Positions 57,002 through 64,000 of a DNA stretch of 64,000 bases are shown piece by piece. The DNA is from Syntrophus gentianae. GTDB taxonomy: Bacteria; Desulfobacterota; Syntrophia; Syntrophales; Syntrophaceae. The stretch is taken from assembly GCF_900109885.1 (NCBI RefSeq), contig NZ_FOBS01000009.1, positions 58,459-122,458 on the forward strand. Direction: 5' to 3'. The notes beneath the pieces were generated by a model, which worked only from the letters and a program-made list of their open reading frames with translations, had not been told where the DNA came from and ran no database searches. The position numbers and the translations under genes were made by a program. Each line of letters begins with the position of its first letter. The first letter of the stretch is position 1.

Positions 57002-57985
57002 TTATTTATTTTTCTGCATCATATAGGTCAGAAAAATGCTGCAGTCATTGCACACGAGCGTTTCTTCGGCCTTCCTGTCTTGAAACATTCTTCGCGCCCG
57101 CTTGAATTTTTCCGTGTTGTACATCTGCTTGATCGTCATTGTGTTATCCCACTGGAAAAAATCATCAGCCGGGTCTGTACACCAGCAGCACGGCGGGATG
57201 CTTCCATCCTGTTCGACAATTAGGTAATAATATAAAAAGGGGCATTTCTTCCCTAGCATCGAAAAATTGACATCGAGATATTTGCGTCTGGCGATTTCTT
57301 CTTCCGAAAACCACTGAAAGGCCCTGGCTGTATCTCTGTCTTTAAATACAGTCGTCATATCGCAGGAATAATACCTGTCCGCTCCCCATTTCTTATAATT
57401 CTCAGCAATTACTTCGATTTGATTTGTCGTATATTTATTGCGAAGATATTGTAATGAAATAACGGGATAAATGCTTTTATAGGCCTTCTTGTAATTCGAT
57501 AGTTTGTTTAAATTACAAAGGACGAGATTGAAGTCTCCCCCAATTCGATACCGGGAGTAATCTTCCTGATTGATGCCATCGAAAGAGACAATTAAATGTT
57601 TCAGTCGAAATCGAACCATAGCCTCCAGTTTTTCATCAATGTTTGGAAGGCTCAGATTGCTGCTTATCTCGGTGTTTAAATCGTATACATTGCAATATTC
57701 CAAAATGTTTATGAAATCTTTGTGCAGCAGGCTTTCTCCCCATTTGTAAAGCTGAACAAGACCCTCAAAATCTCTGATTTTGTCAATGATCGAGGTGAAT
57801 AATTCATAGGTCATGAATTGTCTGCTCTTTTGTTGCCTTTTCAGTCCCGTGATGCACAGGGGACAGCTCAGGTTGCAAACATTCGTCAACCCGATGGCGA
57901 TAATCCCGGGAACATATTCCCTCGTAAATGTTTGTCTGAGGACTGATTTCAGGGCGGAAAAACCCGCAAGCAGATCTTCATTCAT
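57002..57985 (-). CDS. Radical SAM/SPASM-domain protein
   Basis: 327 residues. Radical SAM cluster site C37-N-L-S-C41-P-L-C44, KWGESLLHKDF and a C-terminal SPASM-like Cys set (CPFLYYYLIVEQDGSIPPCCWC, then CNDC). Such enzymes carry one or more extra Fe-S clusters and modify peptides, proteins or small molecules. Its ATG overlaps the stop of the upstream GT2 (ATGA), so it belongs to the glycan operon. Substrate unknown. Confidence 0.85.
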   Translation of the reverse strand: MNEDLLAGFSALKSVLRQTFTREYVPGIIAIGLTNVCNLSCPLCITGLKRQQKSRQFMTYELFTSIIDKIRDFEGLVQLYKWGESLLHKDFINILEYCNVYDLNTEISSNLSLPNIDEKLEAMVRFRLKHLIVSFDGINQEDYSRYRIGGDFNLVLCNLNKLSNYKKAYKSIYPVISLQYLRNKYTTNQIEVIAENYKKWGADRYYSCDMTTVFKDRDTARAFQWFSEEEIARRKYLDVNFSMLGKKCPFLYYYLIVEQDGSIPPCCWCTDPADDFFQWDNTMTIKQMYNTEKFKRARRMFQDRKAEETLVCNDCSIFLTYMMQKNK

Positions 57986-58761
57986 GGGTCATGACGGATA
58001 AATTTGAAGAACTTTCCTAAGATTATGAAATAAAAAACTTTGAACTTTTTCGCCGGAGTCAGCTTCTGGCGATACTTCTTGATTAGTTGTCTGAACCGTA
58101 CATTACCAGAACCACTTTTCATGTCCTCAAAGGTTTTTGTCCCTTGAAGATACCGATAATTGCCAAACGATTCATTAACGTAAACGGGCTTCACATGCAT
58201 CGCCGCCCGGAGGATGAAATCCAGATCCAGGGTGTAGTGTTCACGGATATCATAAAAACCGATGATATCATGCAAAGATCGAGAATAGAAATAAGCGGAT
58301 GGGTTAACGGGAAAAGGGAATACGGATACCTCTGCCGATAGAAGTTGCGTCAGGTCGAGATGCGCCGGTTTGTTTGTCTCGATAAGTTTCCCATCCTCCC
58401 CCCACATATGGCAGTTGCCCACGAGTAAGGAAGGTTCCGGAAGGGTTTTCATCAGGTCGACCGCCTTCTGCAGCGTTCCCGGAGAGTAATAATCGTCCAC
58501 GTTGAGGAAACCCAGGGTATTGCCCTCGGCCATTCGGATTCCCTTGTTCATGGCGTCGGACTGTCCTCTGTCCTTTTCCGACACCCACCTGATGTGCTGA
58601 CAGCGTTCCGCGTAGCGTTTTATGACCTCAACAGTGCCATCAGTGGATCCGCCATCGATGATGAGATGTTCCACATCAGGGCATTCCTGATCCATGACAT
58701 TTAAAATGCACGATTCGATGAAGCGTTTTCCGTTGTATACCGGTGTAATGACACTGATCAT
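57982..58761 (-). CDS. Glycosyltransferase family 2
   Basis: 259 residues from ATG 58761, chosen because it forms an ATGA overlap with the upstream gene and begins MISVITPVYNGKRFIESCI. Motifs DGGSTDGTVEVIKRY, SEKDRGQSDAMNKGIRMA and FLNVDDYYSPG. Close in type to the GT2 at 51601. A longer frame to 58800 lies inside the neighbour. Confidence 0.88.
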   Translation of the reverse strand: MISVITPVYNGKRFIESCILNVMDQECPDVEHLIIDGGSTDGTVEVIKRYAERCQHIRWVSEKDRGQSDAMNKGIRMAEGNTLGFLNVDDYYSPGTLQKAVDLMKTLPEPSLLVGNCHMWGEDGKLIETNKPAHLDLTQLLSAEVSVFPFPVNPSAYFYSRSLHDIIGFYDIREHYTLDLDFILRAAMHVKPVYVNESFGNYRYLQGTKTFEDMKSGSGNVRFRQLIKKYRQKLTPAKKFKVFYFIILGKFFKFIRHDP

Positions 58762-59582
58762 TTTCGGGCATCCGTTATTTTTACCCTTTTTTGGGGGCAC
58801 ATGTTCAAAGCCTGTTGATAGGATATCTTTGGAAAGATGTTGAGTTTGCCATCGATCGTAGCATCATAGATCCGCCGTCCATCTCTTCTGTAGGTGAAGT
58901 TTGCGAGATGATAGGATAGTTCGGACGCTTCCAGATCCGGCAAGTGCCAATCTTTGTTTCCAAAATAATTCGGACTGAAGTGGTTTTGATCATCACCCTG
59001 GAGAAACTGCTTTTCGTTCGGATTTCCGGGCGCTTTAAAGTTATGGTCAACACCGATCAGGAAAACCTGGTGAAATCCCATATAAAATGCAATCTGCATT
59101 GCCACGTAGGTGACCGTATGGCCTTCACATAACGGTCTTGTCAGATCCGGCTCAAAGGCATAATGACTGTTGGTCATAATAAAATTAATGTGATTACGAT
59201 CATTTATGAAGCGATGTGCCGGGCGGTAGGATAAGAAAGAGGGGCAGGACAATAGGGATTCAAATTCTCTGGCGCTTTGTTCAATAACAAGAGGGTTAAC
59301 TGCCACGTGGTAGCTTAGATTAAAATCCGTTTTGTCAAACAGCAAATAAATCTTGTTCAACCCGAAGGTATGATATTTTTTCAGCGGCGAAAGATCCATC
59401 TTGTTTAACGAAGGGCCGTTCCCGACGATAAAACACCCTTTCCCTTGATGGATATTTCTAAACTTCCGCAAAGGCGATCTATGCTGTAGATACCAACGGA
59501 GATATTCCCGGTCTTCAAAATGAAGCAGCAGCTCGGCCAGAGGGTACCTGAGGGATAAGAAACGTTGCATACTTTTTGTCAT
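58758..59582 (-). CDS. DUF115 (MAF/MptE-like) family protein
   Basis: 274 residues. Family segment GCFIVGNGPSLNKMDLSPLKKYHTFGLNKIYLLF, then YVAMQIAFYMGFHQVFLIGVDHNFK. The same domain is found in MAF flagellin glycosyltransferases, which transfer nonulosonic acids, and in 6-hydroxymethylpterin pyrophosphokinase-like enzymes. Next to a CMP-sugar-type synthetase the glycosyltransferase role is more likely. ATG 59582 overlaps the SDR stop (ATGA). Confidence 0.82.
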   Translation of the reverse strand: MTKSMQRFLSLRYPLAELLLHFEDREYLRWYLQHRSPLRKFRNIHQGKGCFIVGNGPSLNKMDLSPLKKYHTFGLNKIYLLFDKTDFNLSYHVAVNPLVIEQSAREFESLLSCPSFLSYRPAHRFINDRNHINFIMTNSHYAFEPDLTRPLCEGHTVTYVAMQIAFYMGFHQVFLIGVDHNFKAPGNPNEKQFLQGDDQNHFSPNYFGNKDWHLPDLEASELSYHLANFTYRRDGRRIYDATIDGKLNIFPKISYQQALNMCPQKRVKITDARK

Positions 59583-60325
59583 TCCGTACTTAACCTCGCG
59601 ATGGCACCACCATCCACAGTGATTGTCTGTCCGGTCATGAAAGTCGATTGCTCTTGATCAGCTAGAAAATAAATGACTCGAGCCACTTCCCCCGGTTTAC
59701 CCGTGCGGCCCAGGACATGTTTTTTCCCAAGTTCCTGAACCATCGCCGGGATGTTATGACCGGAAAGATGACCTCGGCTCAAACCGGCAAAAAGCATGGG
59801 AGTGTCGATCGCACCGGGCAACACGGCATTCACCCGAACGCTGGGACCGAATTCCAGTGCCATTGCCCTTGTCAGTGAAAGGAGGGCTCCTTTACTGGCA
59901 GCGTAAGCCGCGAGCCCTGCAGAGGTGGCGTTGGCATGTACGGAACTGATGTTTACAATAGACCCGCCAGATCGCTGCAAAAGGGGATAGGCACAGCGTG
60001 AACCCAGAAAAACAGAGCGAACATTCGTAGCCATCGTAGCATCCCATTCATCGATCGACGTTTCGACAAGCGGTTTGCAGATCTGAATCGCAGCATTATG
60101 AACCAAGGTATCCAATTGGCCGCAGCGATCAATGATCCTCTCATGGATAAGCTCCCAAGCCTCAGTCTGAGCGACATCTGCCTGGATGAATTGCGTCATG
60201 CCGGCAGATTCCGATGTTTGTTTGTGATCAACCCCGACAACCAGCCAACCTTTTTCCGCAAACAACCGGGCTGTCGCGAGACCGATGCCGCCCGCTGCCC
60301 CTGTGATCAAAGCAACCCGTTTCAT
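59579..60325 (-). CDS. Short-chain dehydrogenase/reductase
   Basis: 248 residues from ATG 60325, which has AAAGGGG 8-9 nt upstream and overlaps the stop of the next gene. NAD(P) loop T8-G-A-A-G-G-I-G15, NAA (77-79), catalytic N125-I-S-S128, Y141 and K145 (YxxxK). Oxidises or reduces a sugar or hydroxy-acid. The longer frame (GTG 60334) adds three residues. Confidence 0.9.
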   Translation of the reverse strand: MKRVALITGAAGGIGLATARLFAEKGWLVVGVDHKQTSESAGMTQFIQADVAQTEAWELIHERIIDRCGQLDTLVHNAAIQICKPLVETSIDEWDATMATNVRSVFLGSRCAYPLLQRSGGSIVNISSVHANATSAGLAAYAASKGALLSLTRAMALEFGPSVRVNAVLPGAIDTPMLFAGLSRGHLSGHNIPAMVQELGKKHVLGRTGKPGEVARVIYFLADQEQSTFMTGQTITVDGGAIARLSTE

Positions 60326-61266
60326 GACCGACACCCCTTTAACACTTCCAATAAATTATGAATTGTATTGAGGTGAACACGCTCCCAAGCTTCAGGACTG
60401 CTGTTTGCGTTATGAGACGCCAGCAGCACATTGCGCATCTGGCGTAAGGGACTGTCCATGGGCAGGGGTTCCGTTTCAAAAACATCCAGGGCGGCTCCCG
60501 CGATGGTTTTGCCATCCAGCGCCTTGATCAAGGCCTGTTCATCCACAATCGGACCGCGTGCCGTATTGATCAGAATGGCTGAATTTTTCATCAGAGAAAA
60601 TTCTTCAGCGGCGATCAAATGGCGGCTTGTGGGATTCAAGTCGCAGTTGATGCTGATGAAATCAGACTTTTTCAGTAATGCTTCCAGAGGCACCATCCGT
60701 ATGCCTGCACGGGCAAGAAAATCCTCCGGCATTTTAACAATATCGTTGCCCAGCAGAGGCATCCCGAAGGCCTTTGCACGTCGGATAACCGCCTTTCCAA
60801 CGTTGCCGACTCCGATGACACCGAGAGTACATTCTTTCAACGACCGTCCAGGGAGTTTCTGCCATAGGCCTTCCTTCATCAGGCGATCCATGCCTAAAAG
60901 GTTGCGGGCGAAACACAAGACGTAGCCCATGACCGAATCTGCCAACGGTTCACTGAAGGCGTTGGGGGTATTGCAAAGGGCGATGCCCAACTGCTGGCAG
61001 GTTTTCCGGTCAATAGAGTCGATGCCGGTACCCCACTTTGAGATAACCTTGAGTCTTGGCGAGGATCTCAGGACGCGCTCGGTGAATCGGTCATCGCCGC
61101 AGATGACACCGTCGATATCGCTCATCCATTGCAAAAGGTCGCTTTCCTCAAGCCTCTCCTGAACGGGCGGCACAATAATTTCTATGCCGTTTTCGACAAA
61201 GATTGGACGAAAACGATCAATGACCGGCTGCATGTATGGCGCTGAGATCAATACTTTCAAGCTCAT
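60322..61266 (-). CDS. D-isomer-specific 2-hydroxyacid dehydrogenase
   Basis: 314 residues. Two-domain enzyme of the phosphoglycerate-dehydrogenase type: N-terminal half with WGTGIDSIDRKTC, NAD motif LGVIGVGNVGKAV, INTARGPIVDE with the Arg, DVFETEPLP with the Glu and LLASHNANS with the His. It oxidises or reduces a 2-hydroxy/2-keto acid, perhaps an intermediate of an acidic sugar here. Coupled by ATGA overlaps on both sides. Confidence 0.9.
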   Translation of the reverse strand: MSLKVLISAPYMQPVIDRFRPIFVENGIEIIVPPVQERLEESDLLQWMSDIDGVICGDDRFTERVLRSSPRLKVISKWGTGIDSIDRKTCQQLGIALCNTPNAFSEPLADSVMGYVLCFARNLLGMDRLMKEGLWQKLPGRSLKECTLGVIGVGNVGKAVIRRAKAFGMPLLGNDIVKMPEDFLARAGIRMVPLEALLKKSDFISINCDLNPTSRHLIAAEEFSLMKNSAILINTARGPIVDEQALIKALDGKTIAGAALDVFETEPLPMDSPLRQMRNVLLASHNANSSPEAWERVHLNTIHNLLEVLKGCRS

Positions 61267-61970
61267 GGCGTTAATGTTTTGTGTCGGTGGAGGTATAAAA
61301 ATTCAGAAATTTGGAAATCCAGTTCATTGTCAATATCCCATGCCTCCGCAGGGTCGATTTCAAACATCAGTGGCTTCGCACCGATACGGTTGTGATGCTG
61401 TTCCAAAGTTTTCCTACTGAAGAGGTAAATGTTCGAGTTTTCTTCAAAGATCGGTGGTAGATCCTGTGTTCTCAGAAGAATTGCCGGGTTATGATTGATT
61501 GGTTTCCCTTGATGGTCCCAAAGCCTGGTCTGATGACGGGTAGCACTGAAGAGCGAATCGCAGTCTGGGTAATGGGCGAAAAAATATTTCACGGCCCGGG
61601 AAATTGTCTCTGAGCGCAGGAGGGGGTTTGTGCTATGGGTTTGGAGAAAGAAATCCGCCTCCGTTTGCGAAACATCGTGCATCAGAATGTCGTTGGTGGA
61701 AATTTTTCCGTCGCGTAGGTGCTCCGGCCTTTCAATCAGGCGGACATGAGGGAAGTGCCTCTGTGCGTCGTCCATAATGAACCGGCTGTCCGTGTCGATG
61801 ATTACACCGGTTATGAACGGGCAGGCCAGCAGGCTTTCGACAATACAATGATAGAGTGGCCGGCCGGCAAAGAGGCGATAGTTCTTCCCGGGAACCCGTT
61901 CGCTATGGTGCCGCATGGGGACCAGGGCAACGATTGCAGGGGAGGGGGGCGTAGAAATGTCAGGCATCAT
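61263..61970 (-). CDS. Acylneuraminate-type cytidylyltransferase
   Basis: 235 residues. N-terminal VALVPMRHHSERVPGKNYRLFAGRPLY is the nucleotide-binding segment of CMP-sugar synthetases of the NeuA/KdsB type (RHHSERVPGKN in place of the usual RGGSKGIPRKN). DTDSRF, STNDILMHD and FLQTHSTNPLLRS follow, then DIDNELDFQISEF at the end. It activates a sugar acid with CTP. Its ATG is followed by 26 bases to the cyclase gene upstream. Confidence 0.87.
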   Translation of the reverse strand: MMPDISTPPSPAIVALVPMRHHSERVPGKNYRLFAGRPLYHCIVESLLACPFITGVIIDTDSRFIMDDAQRHFPHVRLIERPEHLRDGKISTNDILMHDVSQTEADFFLQTHSTNPLLRSETISRAVKYFFAHYPDCDSLFSATRHQTRLWDHQGKPINHNPAILLRTQDLPPIFEENSNIYLFSRKTLEQHHNRIGAKPLMFEIDPAEAWDIDNELDFQISEFLYLHRHKTLTP

Positions 61971-61996
61971 AATCCTTCAGGACGACAGCTGTTGCT

Positions 61997-62665
61997 CTAA
62001 ATTTTTGAGTTTTTCCAAGTACGCAGGATGGTGCGCGCCGGCGCGGCTTCCGCCCCCACCAGGTTCAGCGGCAGACAAAGCAGTTCATAATGCCCAGGGG
62101 AAACCCCTGCCAGATTCAATCCTTCCAAGATAACGACGCCAGCTTCCAGCAGTATTTGATGGGTAAGGGGACCATCATCGTAGCGCTGCACCGAAAGGTA
62201 GTCCATCCCGATTAATCGCACCTCGTGATCGATCAACCACCGTGCCGCATCAGCGGTAAGGGCGACATAATCCGGGAAGAAGCCTGATTCCCCTTTCGCC
62301 CAGCGTTCCGAATTGCTTGTGCGAAGCAATAGCCGCCGGGTATCTTGAGGCAGAGCGAGAGCAGCCAACTCTTTGGATGAAACCATCCTGGCGTCGGGCA
62401 GATGGCAAACCAGTACGGGACCAACCAGTGTATCCAGGGGGATGTGATCCACCGAATGCCCCCCTCGAAAATGATGTTTAGGGGCATCGATGTGCGTTCC
62501 CGTATGCACATCACAATCAAGGCGCGATACATTCACACAATCCCCCTTTTCAATTTGCCGCACAGGAAGCAGCCGGCAACCCGTGCTGTCCGGCCATGTG
62601 ATCATCCCGCCGAATAAAGGCAATGAGATATCGATTAAATGATCAGGTTTATCCTCTTGGGACAA
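61997..62665 (-). CDS. Cyclase/kynurenine-formamidase-like metal hydrolase
   Basis: 222 residues. The metal site of the family is H54-T-G-T-H58-I-D60-A-P-K-H64, with SLPLFGGMITWPDS before it. These proteins hydrolyse or cyclise amides and lactones. TTG 62665 has AGGGGGA 6 nt upstream. In this cluster it may process a lactone of a sugar acid; kynurenine degradation is unlikely as no partner genes are near. Confidence 0.87.
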   Translation of the reverse strand: MSQEDKPDHLIDISLPLFGGMITWPDSTGCRLLPVRQIEKGDCVNVSRLDCDVHTGTHIDAPKHHFRGGHSVDHIPLDTLVGPVLVCHLPDARMVSSKELAALALPQDTRRLLLRTSNSERWAKGESGFFPDYVALTADAARWLIDHEVRLIGMDYLSVQRYDDGPLTHQILLEAGVVILEGLNLAGVSPGHYELLCLPLNLVGAEAAPARTILRTWKNSKI

Positions 62666-62676
62666 AAAGAATCCCC

Positions 62677-63636
62677 CTATAATGGCTTGTATGAATAATT
62701 AATCAGACGATCCGAGGTTGCATCGGGGGATTTTTTCTTGGAATTTTTCAACCCGTTCGGATAGTAAAACGTTTTTTTCAGCTCACTGGTAACGGCACTG
62801 TGTTGTGAAAATCCACGATAGGTTCCCAAGAATTGCATCAATCTGAAAACCAGTATGCCATAGATAGAGCGTAAAAATGCATGATCATGCCATGCGTGGA
62901 AACCATCACTGATAACGTTGCTTGTGTACATCTTGAAGAAATCGCCCAGACTGAATTGTTCATGGGGGAAGATGCGCTTCAGTGCAATCGCCTCACGGCG
63001 ATAGCGGTTGAAAATCCGTTCCGGTGACTCATTGTGAACATGAATAATCTCCGCATCGGCGATATAGGCAATCCTGCAGCCCTGGGTCATTGCCCGCTTA
63101 GCCCAATCAATATCTTCTATGCCGGTCAGTTCTTCATCGTAGGGTATTTTTTCCCATAGGTCTTTTCTAATGGCGGAATTGGCGTTATTGCAGAAGGGAT
63201 GTTCCTGATTCAGATTGGATTTTTCCGGAAACCAGCGAGCGAACACCTGATGTTCGAAGTATTTTGTCATCTCGTTGCCACGCTGCTTTCCATAGACCAG
63301 GGCAACCTGCTGGTCTGCAAAGGGTGCCAACAGTTTTGCCAGCCAGTCTTTATAAACAGGGTAAACATGGGCGCTGGCGATCACAATAAATGGTCCCGAT
63401 GCCGCCTCGCAACCAATATTCAACGCACGACCGAAAGAAAATTCTTCGGGTTGAATTTTGATTATTTTCACCGGGTAACGTTCAGCGATGGACAGAGTTG
63501 CGTCGGTGGAACCCGAGTCTACAACAATGATTTCTACATTACGGACGGTTTGTTGCAGGATTCCGCTCAACAACCGGCCAATATGCTCCTCTTCATTGCA
63601 GCAGCGGATTACAATAGATACGTTATAAATGGCCAT
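62677..63636 (-). CDS. Glycosyltransferase family 2
   Basis: 319 residues. NVSIVIRCCNEEEHIGRLLSGIL, VDSGSTDATLSIAERY, RALNIGCEAASGPFIV, then ELTGIEDIDWAKRAMTQG, similar to rhamnosyl- and LPS-type GT2. First gene of the long minus-strand run seen in the window; it lies 12 nt upstream of the cyclase gene. ATG 63636 lacks a clear ribosome site. Confidence 0.88.
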   Translation of the reverse strand: MAIYNVSIVIRCCNEEEHIGRLLSGILQQTVRNVEIIVVDSGSTDATLSIAERYPVKIIKIQPEEFSFGRALNIGCEAASGPFIVIASAHVYPVYKDWLAKLLAPFADQQVALVYGKQRGNEMTKYFEHQVFARWFPEKSNLNQEHPFCNNANSAIRKDLWEKIPYDEELTGIEDIDWAKRAMTQGCRIAYIADAEIIHVHNESPERIFNRYRREAIALKRIFPHEQFSLGDFFKMYTSNVISDGFHAWHDHAFLRSIYGILVFRLMQFLGTYRGFSQHSAVTSELKKTFYYPNGLKNSKKKSPDATSDRLINYSYKPL

Positions 63637-63864
63637 AGGATTTTATATGAAAATACTCATAACTAGCTGTTTTCTTACGGATATGCTCCATCCCGTTATG
63701 ATGATCAGCTTGGATCGTAATTTTTATATTCGTGGTCTCCATAAAGGAGCCGACAATTCGTTGTGCCCAGCTGAACGGTCATGTTAGTTCACGCGCTCTT
63801 GGCTTCAGTTCTTAATCGACCTCTGGAATGTAATGACGTATGTTTTTATTTGTTCATGACTATC

Positions 63865-63999
63865 TCATATTGCTTGCGGAACCAGATTATAACCCAACGA
63901 TTTAGCTTGCTTTCGCAAGTGAGATATTTTCTGTGATTTGTTTCTCTGGGCCAGATAATCCTCTCCGAGATCCCGAAACTCAGCGCCATTCTTGATGAC
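63865..63999 (-). CDS. Probable transposase, C-terminal end (runs off window)
   Basis: 44 codons read inward from the window edge: residues include NGAEFRDLGEDYLAQRNK and ISHLRKQAKSLGYNLVP, then a TGA stop at 63865-63867. The D-L-G-x-D-Y pattern followed by basic helices and LGY is a common transposase C-terminus. The frame is intact to the edge, so a full IS may lie beyond it. No terminal repeat is identifiable in 63637-63864, which otherwise holds nothing I can name. The family is uncertain. Confidence 0.5.
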   Translation of the reverse strand, partial: VIKNGAEFRDLGEDYLAQRNKSQKISHLRKQAKSLGYNLVPQAI

Positions 64000-64000
64000 A

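Overview
The window looks like a chromosome segment of an anaerobic, syntrophic-type deltaproteobacterium. A Syntrophus relative is my best guess. It rests on the dcw cluster layout, a Geobacter-like short type IV pilin, an oxalate/formate-type MFS carrier, many TTG and GTG starts with strong Shine-Dalgarno sequences, and a large surface-polysaccharide locus. The species is inference; no database was searched.

Layout. Positions 1-2.5 kb hold the 3' end of ptsI, a small conserved gene and enolase (minus strand). From 2.7 to 21.6 kb, all plus strand, runs ruvX-mltG and then a nearly complete division and cell-wall (dcw) cluster: mraZ, rsmH, ftsL, ftsI, murE, murF, mraY, murD, ftsW, murG, murC, murB, ftsQ, ftsA, ftsZ. 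Most junctions are ATGA overlaps. A good sigma70 promoter and three 10-bp-spaced MraZ-type boxes precede mraZ. No ddl lies between murB and ftsQ. A B12-type radical SAM gene follows ftsZ.

Positions 23.7-31.9 kb carry a Wsp/ACF-type chemosensory operon (CheW, CheR-TPR, CheW, MCP, CheA-REC hybrid, CheB) without a recognisable output gene. Positions 31.9-37.1 kb hold exonuclease III, a GAF/DUF484-like protein, an MFS carrier, a Ski2-like helicase with no canonical start codon, and tRNA-Glu with a promoter and terminator. Positions 37.3-46.3 kb are accessory: a small zinc-ribbon protein, an HtrA-type protease, a secreted protein made of four 22-residue repeats, small membrane proteins, a TetR regulator beside palindromes, a zinc-ribbon/PilZ protein, a MITE-like inverted-repeat element, an M16C (PreP-like) peptidase and a lipoprotein.

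Positions 46.5-49.2 kb hold a type IV pilin gene behind a sigma54-type promoter, followed by a TMTC-like GT-C protein with TPRs. From 49.3 kb to the end is a glycan locus: one plus-strand GT4 gene, then a long minus-strand run of GT2 and GT4 glycosyltransferases, a radical SAM/SPASM protein, a DUF115/MAF-like protein, and a compact block of SDR, D-2-hydroxyacid dehydrogenase, acylneuraminate-type cytidylyltransferase and metal-dependent cyclase. That block may make and activate an unusual acidic sugar. The last 135 bases encode the C-terminus of a probable transposase that runs off the window.

The most interesting parts are the activated-sugar block, the pilA-TMTC pair, the Wsp-like operon without an output gene, the 22-residue repeat protein, and the inverted-repeat element.
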